From assembly GCF_014066305.1 (NCBI RefSeq), contig NW_023501044.1, positions 62,001 through 126,000 of the forward strand: DNA of 64,000 nucleotides, given 5' to 3'. The DNA is from Letharia columbiana. Taxonomy: Eukaryota > Ascomycota > Lecanoromycetes > Lecanorales > Parmeliaceae. Made by a program: the position numbers and the translations under genes. This document shows positions 58,901 to 64,000 of the stretch, in pieces. A model generated the notes under the pieces. That model ran no database searches. It had not been told where the DNA came from and worked only from the letters and a program-made list of their open reading frames with translations. Numbering within the stretch: the stretch's first letter is position 1; each line of letters starts with the position of its first letter.

Positions 58901-59165
58901 CTGAGTCCCAGCATGGAGGCACGGTACCGGTTTTGGTGGTGGCATAAACACTGCAGTTTCCATGGAGCATGCACCTGGTAACGGTCTCATAAAGATTCGG
59001 ATAAAGCGCTTGATCAGGGATCTCAGCACTGACAGCCGCATCTACTTCGGCAATGGACTTGAATCGATCCTCAGGTGTCAATATAATGAGGATGTGGGCA
59101 TGCGGTAGGCCTCTTTTTTGAAATTCAATGGTGTAACCATGGGCCGGAGCATACCCTGCGGGCAA
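55979..59165 (-). CDS. Helitron Rep-helicase (PIF1-like), partial, 983 codons
   Basis: Rolling-circle transposase/helicase. Two exons are inferred, 59165-57943 and 57707-55979. The 235-bp intron has an AAG|GTATGT donor, a TTGACTAAT branch point and a TATAG acceptor, and the 2952 nt join in frame. Near the N-end EFQKRGLPHAHILI carries the two histidines of Rep motif 2 (residues 22 and 24). The tyrosine motif KYIFKYVHKG lies near residues 160-168. The PIF1 helicase has Walker A GYGGTGKT near 528, Walker B ELIFWDEIS, GDFRQILPVV, and the end motifs INKSQGQSL and LYVALSRVTSKAGL. About the first half of the normal N-terminal domain is missing, and the displayed ATG at 59165 is only the first in frame. 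No nonsense codon follows, so the rest is recent or has been spared. Confidence 0.85.
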
Positions 59166-59407
59166 AAAAACACGTTAGGGCTAGGAATATATAGTATTTT
59201 AGGACTGCAACTAGAAACAATATCAATAGTGGTGTGTAACGAGGATTCAATTGATAGGGAGCAAATCTACATATAGTGGTGAAAGCTATTTGTGGGCCGC
59301 AGTGACTTTGCCAAGACACGCTAGGCCAAAATAGGTCGCTAAGCGTATGTTTACGACCATAGAAGCTGTCACACTCGTAACAGACTATTCTATAAAGATA
59401 ATTATCT

Positions 59408-60347
59408 ATGTATATATATTTCAGCGTTGGCGACTTCGTTGCCGTAGGCGATCTGATTGTGAAGTGCATTAACATTCTTCGAAATACTCAGTCCGAGCAC
59501 CAGGAGCTTATTCGCGAGCTTGAGAGGTACGTCCAGTCACCGCTCCTGCTTATCAGCTCAGCATCAGATCCTGCCTTGTGGTTGAGCTGACTTTTGATAC
59601 AGTCTCAAACAAGCCCTGAGCCAGGTAGACAAGCTCAAGGGCCGTGGAGACCAAGCCGTCGCCATCGATCAAATCAAGTGCGCTGCCCTGACCTGCAAGT
59701 ATCCGCTCGAACAGCTCTTGGCCAAAATTCAAAAATATGAAAAGAGCTTGGGCCCAGGAAAGTCGGTTGCCAAAGTCAGAGATGCCGGTAGGAAAGTTTG
59801 TTGTGCGTTGGGAAAGAAGGATGAGGCCAACAGGCTACGGAATTATTTCAACCTGCACATTTGGACGATCAATATGCTCATGTTACAAGAAGGCTTGGAA
59901 AGGCTTGATGTTGCTTCAGAACAGAGCGACAAGAATCAAGAAGACACTAAAGACGGAATTGAGGGTTACTCTAGAGAGCTTAAAGAGGTAAAAGGTAATG
60001 TAGAGGCTCAGGTTCCTGCTGTCAGAGAGAACAACTCTATAATACAGAAGCTCTTCTGTATGGATTTAGAAGCTAAAGACGACAAAGGTAGAACATCGCT
60101 ACTGAAGGCTATGTCAACCTACCCGTACGACACATTGAGAGCGAAGAGACTCGTTGAATGTGGAGCTGACGTTCATGCAAAAGACTCCGTGGGAACGACT
60201 GTTCTTCACTACGTTCAGAGCTCAAGCGAAGGACTTCTGCAGCAGTTTCTGATCACTGGGGTCTGTGCCGGCGAGCTCATGCTGCGAAGCAAGCCGAGAG
60301 GGATGATGAGGCCGAGAACTTATGTGGGGGAAGAGAAATGCATGTAG
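59408..60347 (+). CDS. Truncated HeLo-like/ankyrin protein, 287 codons
   Basis: Exons 59408-59526 and 59603-60347 (intron 76 bp; GTACGT donor, CTGAC branch, CAG acceptor) join in frame (864 nt). The N-terminus (FSVGDFVAVGDLIVKCINIL, then LRNTQSEHQELIRELESLKQ) is the helical domain that opens many fungal NLR-type proteins. A coiled region follows to about residue 185, then one to two ankyrin units (MDLEAKDDKGRTSLLKAM; ECGADVHAKDSVGTTVLHYV). After this the frame becomes basic and unlike the family, while another frame from about 60.25 kb continues with acidic, protein-like text, so a frameshift near there is likely. The first codons lie in AT-rich sequence and may replace a lost original start. 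A NACHT domain is absent. It is a probable gene fragment at the edge of a RIP block. Confidence 0.6.
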
Positions 60348-60640
60348 AGTATGAATGCGGCGCCGGACTGATTGCACCTTTGTAATTAAATTTGTAATCA
60401 GTCGTCGTAAGTAAGATGGCTGCAAGGCAAAAGTATGTCGATGGTCGCCATTGCACGACGATTTGCTCGTCCGTGAGAGACGAGTGGGACTAGCGTCCCT
60501 ATGAGCCTCTATAGGGCACGTATCTATTGCTGATGTTGGTCACTTCTATTCTGGATCTCTTGCCTCAGATTTTATCGCTTCTTCGGCCTCGCACTTGGCA
60601 ATTTCTATCTTCTTTCCCGAACTGAAATTTTTAGGCGGTG
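60348..60640. other. 3' flank of the truncated ankyrin gene
   Basis: GC-balanced with no frame of note. Composition changes to TA-rich near 60.66 kb. Confidence 0.5.
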
Positions 60641-63600
60641 TAACTTACCGATATATCTTCCGGCAGTTGAATAAAAGATTAGATTATATACCTTATTGCG
60701 TGCTTTTAATATTATATCTAATCTTAATATTATATAGAAAAGAATAGAGTTATTTATATATAATTCGAATAATAATTATACTCTACGTTTATTAAGATAT
60801 ATCGGCGAAGTAATTTTCTAATATAAAATTATTAAGCTAAAGAGATAAGCCTTATTCTAAAACGATAGCTTCGTTATTAGTATGAAATATTTATTAAAAG
60901 TAAGATTATTAGTATTAAATTAATATAGATATCGATTAATAATAAGTAAGTAGGGAAGCTATTATATTCGCTTCTCGAATACTAAATATCTTTAAAAGAA
61001 TATCTTCTTTCTTCTTCGGATTTAGTATAAATCGAGGTCGCTAGATAAAAAGCGATATCTTCTTCGACTTAACGCTATATTTAATATCGAGCCTAAAAAT
61101 TATAGCGATATTTTTATTAAAATCGAATATATATTTATTAGTTAATCTTATTAACTCTTTCTAGCGCTATAAATATAACGTCTTAATTATAACGAAGAGA
61201 TATTAAGAATTAATATACGTAAAGGAGATATCTAATATATACTTAAAATAACGTTTATTAATAACTTTATATCTATAGAGATAGATATTTAAGCTAGATT
61301 CTAATCTAACTAGATTAAGAATTATAGTAATATTCGTATTCTTATAAATAACGCTCTTTAGCTGAAATTTAATCTTCTAAATAATAAGCTCTATAAATAT
61401 ATTATACGTGAATATTAATATTCTAATAATAAACGAGAAAGTATATAGAGATTAATCGAATCTGATACTTATAATAATTCTTATTAATACTATACTTTTA
61501 TAACGCTAAAAAGAATTTATTTATTTATCAAAATTTATCTAATACGTAATTATAAAGCGATTTATATCTTTCTAATATCGACTATATTATCTAAATCTCT
61601 TTCGATATAATATTAAATACTATCTACGATTTTATCTCTTATTCTCTATAATATAAGATTAGAAAGTTAAGAAGATCGCTAGCTATCTTTAATAATATAA
61701 TTATCTAAATCGATAAACTTAGTAAAAGATTCTAATTTAAGATATAAACCCCTCGAGCTCTTTCTTCGCGATATTTGAAAGGCGTAGTAAATCTCTTATA
61801 TTTAAGTATAATAAATAGCGATCGAAGCGAGTATAATAGCGGTCGAGCTATTATACTTACTTTATAGTATAATACGATATAGATAGTCGTTAATATAAGG
61901 AGTTAAAGGAGTATATTCGAGTAATTATCTAAATATTAGAATAAAGCCAGCCCGAAAACGAGCTAAGAATTCCTTCGATATACTTAATTTTCTTTCTATT
62001 TAGATAAATAAGTATAAACGATAGTCTAAAGATATTCTAGATAATCTACGAATATATAATAATATCGTTAGCTCTATATACTTATTAGTCTCCTATATAG
62101 ATATCTAATTTAATTATATTTAATAACTAGTTAGTAGAGAACGTCTAGATATATAAGCTAGCAAATTCTTAATCTTGCTAGAGCTTTAACGTAGAAATTC
62201 TTAAAAAGACTAGTATTACGGGATTTTACTTTCTTACTACTAGCTATTTTTAATCTAGAGACTTCTAATAGAGTAATACTTAGCTTCGTAGTTAGTTTCA
62301 AGAGCTTCCGCTTAAGAACGTTCTTATATAAAAATCGTATAGTCTAATATAAGTCTATAACTCACAGAAAACTTCGATATATATGAATTCTAAATGTATA
62401 AACTTTTTATTCGATCTTTTGCGGTTAAGTTATATCGGAAAGGGAGTTGAATAGAAATATACGCGTCTTCTTTATTAAGAAGTTCTCGATAGCCGGCGAT
62501 ATTGGCGTAAATCAGAGATTCTCATCTTCGAACGCACTATTATAAAGAATTAATACGTCGTTAAGCTCGATATTATAGACTCTAGTAATAGCTAATTAAC
62601 CTTTATAATCGTACTTAATAAACTCCGCCGCGTCGATATTATAGTTAGCAATATAGGGGATAGTAAATATAACTAGAAGTTAATTTCTTTAACTCGATTA
62701 ATGTTACGAGGATGGCTAGAAAGATCATAAGGGATTAGAAGCTTAAAGGGAGATAGATTCTATAGGTCGTCTCTATCGAAGACTAAAGAGATTTTAACTC
62801 TCTTTAATTTCTCGAAATATAAATACTACTAACACCTATACTCGCTTAGAGTATCTATATTCAAAATCTACTACGCCTTTATATAGGCCGTCGAAGACTT
62901 TATTAAAGTTCTCTTCTACGAAGTTAAAGTAGAATAGAACATTTACTTTATATGCGTTAAGCCTAGCGATTTTTATATACTAAAATAAACGCTTCGTAGA
63001 CTTTCTTACTTAATCTATAATCACATAAGCGCTAAAGAATAAATAGCGAAGCGAAATAAAAGTTAAGCTAGAAATTCGATTAAGGATATAAAGTCGAAAT
63101 ATTAGTTAATAGTTATAAAGAAGTCGCTATTAAGCGTAATCATAGAGATAAATATATATAAGGCGACTCGAGCGAAGATTAAAACATACGATAAATAGTA
63201 TAAAAGATTTAAGAGGGCTAAGTAATAGTATTAATATTAAGAAGTATAAGACTTCTTAAGATAGCTAGATTATATAAGTTTAGATAACTATACTAAGATA
63301 CTACGAGTATTTTATATAAGCATTATATATATATAGCGAAATAGTATATCTATTCTAAGTTCTTCTAATCCTTTAGTCTATTATATATACTCTTTCGATT
63401 AAATAGAATTTCGAAAGTAGTAATCTTTATATAAATATCTTGCGAAAATAAAGCGTTAGCTTAGTACTTATCTTCTTAATATTAATACTATAGCTAATTA
63501 ATCTTTACGAATTAAACCTCTTTAATACTATTTCCCAGCGATATTCAACTAAACGAAGTTATCTCTATATCTTCTCAACTATTTAAACCTCTATATTCCC

Positions 63601-64000
63601 TTCGCTAAGAAGATATAGACGATATTATAAAAAGCTAAAGTCTTAGTATTTCCTCTACTTATAAGCTTAAATTAAGTACGCTATAAATAACTTAACGCGG
63701 ATAAAAGATTAAAACTATTTCTATAATTATCTAGTAATAAGAAATCTATAGCTAACTTATATTAATCGAAAGTAATACCTCTAAACTCGAATAATTATTC
63801 TTATAGACTCTAGTTAATAGAGTTACTTTTAAGAGTAATACTCGAGAAATATTAAATATAGAAAACGTATCGCTTAAACTAGTTATAGAGAGAAGAAATA
63901 GAAATATAGTACGTAGTTAGCGCCTTATTAGTTTATAGATAGTAGAAGCTATAGTATTAGTAAATAAATAATAGAATTAGAAACTTGTTACTAAGGCTAA
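60640..64000. other. RIP-mutated block to the window end
   Basis: TA-rich, CpA/TpG-poor, with no open frame. On the minus strand around 62.45-62.85 kb, short protein-like runs occur between Gln/Trp-type stops (SPFKLLIPYDLSSHPRNI), so coding DNA was mutated here, but no family was recognised. The block runs off the window. Confidence 0.6.

Larger units (their letters stand above)
55703..59165 (-). mobile_element. Helitron, 5' truncated
   Basis: Contains the Rep/helicase gene below plus about 275 bp of 3' flank. The 3' end candidate (minus strand) has a hairpin CCATGAAA-TTT-TTTCATGG followed by GCCTAA. CTAA at 55706-55703 would fit the CTRR terminus, but the hairpin is closer than usual and the next base is A rather than T. 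No 5' TC end was found, since the coding sequence is already cut at 59165. It is GC-balanced, unlike its surroundings. Confidence 0.65.

Noticed and set aside
59125..59475. 116-codon minus frame as missing Helitron N-terminus
   Set aside because: It is hydrophobic, AT-rich text with no Helitron similarity and in a different frame from the Rep domain.

Overview
The window is nuclear DNA from a filamentous ascomycete (Pezizomycotina). The bipartite layout suggests a Dothideomycete-like genome, but that is inference. Genes carry short GT-AG introns of about 40-170 bp with CTAAC/CTGAC branch points. Typical ascomycete families are present: a Zn2Cys6 factor, HeLo-like/ankyrin proteins, an F-box protein, fibrillarin and uL22. 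Between the genes lie long blocks dominated by TA, almost lacking CpA and TpG while CpG remains. This is the signature of repeat-induced point mutation (RIP).

Layout. 1-17.4 kb is gene-bearing: a Zn2Cys6 factor (1071-3150, -), two large proteins with related N-terminal helical domains (3973-8061 and 9015-10628, -), a 207-aa unknown (12863-13486, -), two decayed genes (metallopeptidase-like at 12.3-12.8 kb, DUF7730-like at 15.0-15.6 kb) and a C2H2 zinc-finger protein (16459-17358, -). 17651-25751 is an 8.1-kb RIP-degraded element bounded by 75-bp terminal inverted repeats. 25.98-28.70 kb holds the divergent housekeeping pair fibrillarin (NOP1, -) and 60S ribosomal protein L17/uL22 (+). 29492-33702 (-) is one four-exon F-box protein of 1348 aa. 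From 34.7 kb to the end the sequence is mostly RIP-mutated mobile DNA.

The main result comes from reading the RIP block by undoing its transitions in mind (TAA/TAG as CAA/CAG/TGG, TAT as TGT/CAT, and so on). A Tad-like LINE (34.7-38.08 kb) is broken inside its reverse transcriptase by another element. That element's first gene (about 38.6-41.5 kb, +) is a DUF3435 tyrosine recombinase, the 'captain' family of Starship giant transposons. Next comes a patatin-NACHT-ankyrin NLR (42912-46147, +), then a DUF3723 gene (about 50.9-53.2 kb, -). Captain, patatin/NLR and DUF3723 are hallmark Starship genes, so this looks like the 5' part of a RIP-silenced Starship. The right end was not found.

Younger or shorter insertions escaped RIP: a 170-bp TA-flanked MITE, a gag fragment with a likely LTR, a 304-bp TRIM-like element with perfect 5-bp target duplications, a Helitron with an open 983-codon Rep/helicase frame truncated at its N-terminus, and a truncated HeLo-like/ankyrin gene. 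No tRNA, rRNA or CRISPR array was recognised. All exon joins are hand-derived from splice consensus, frame and family conservation.
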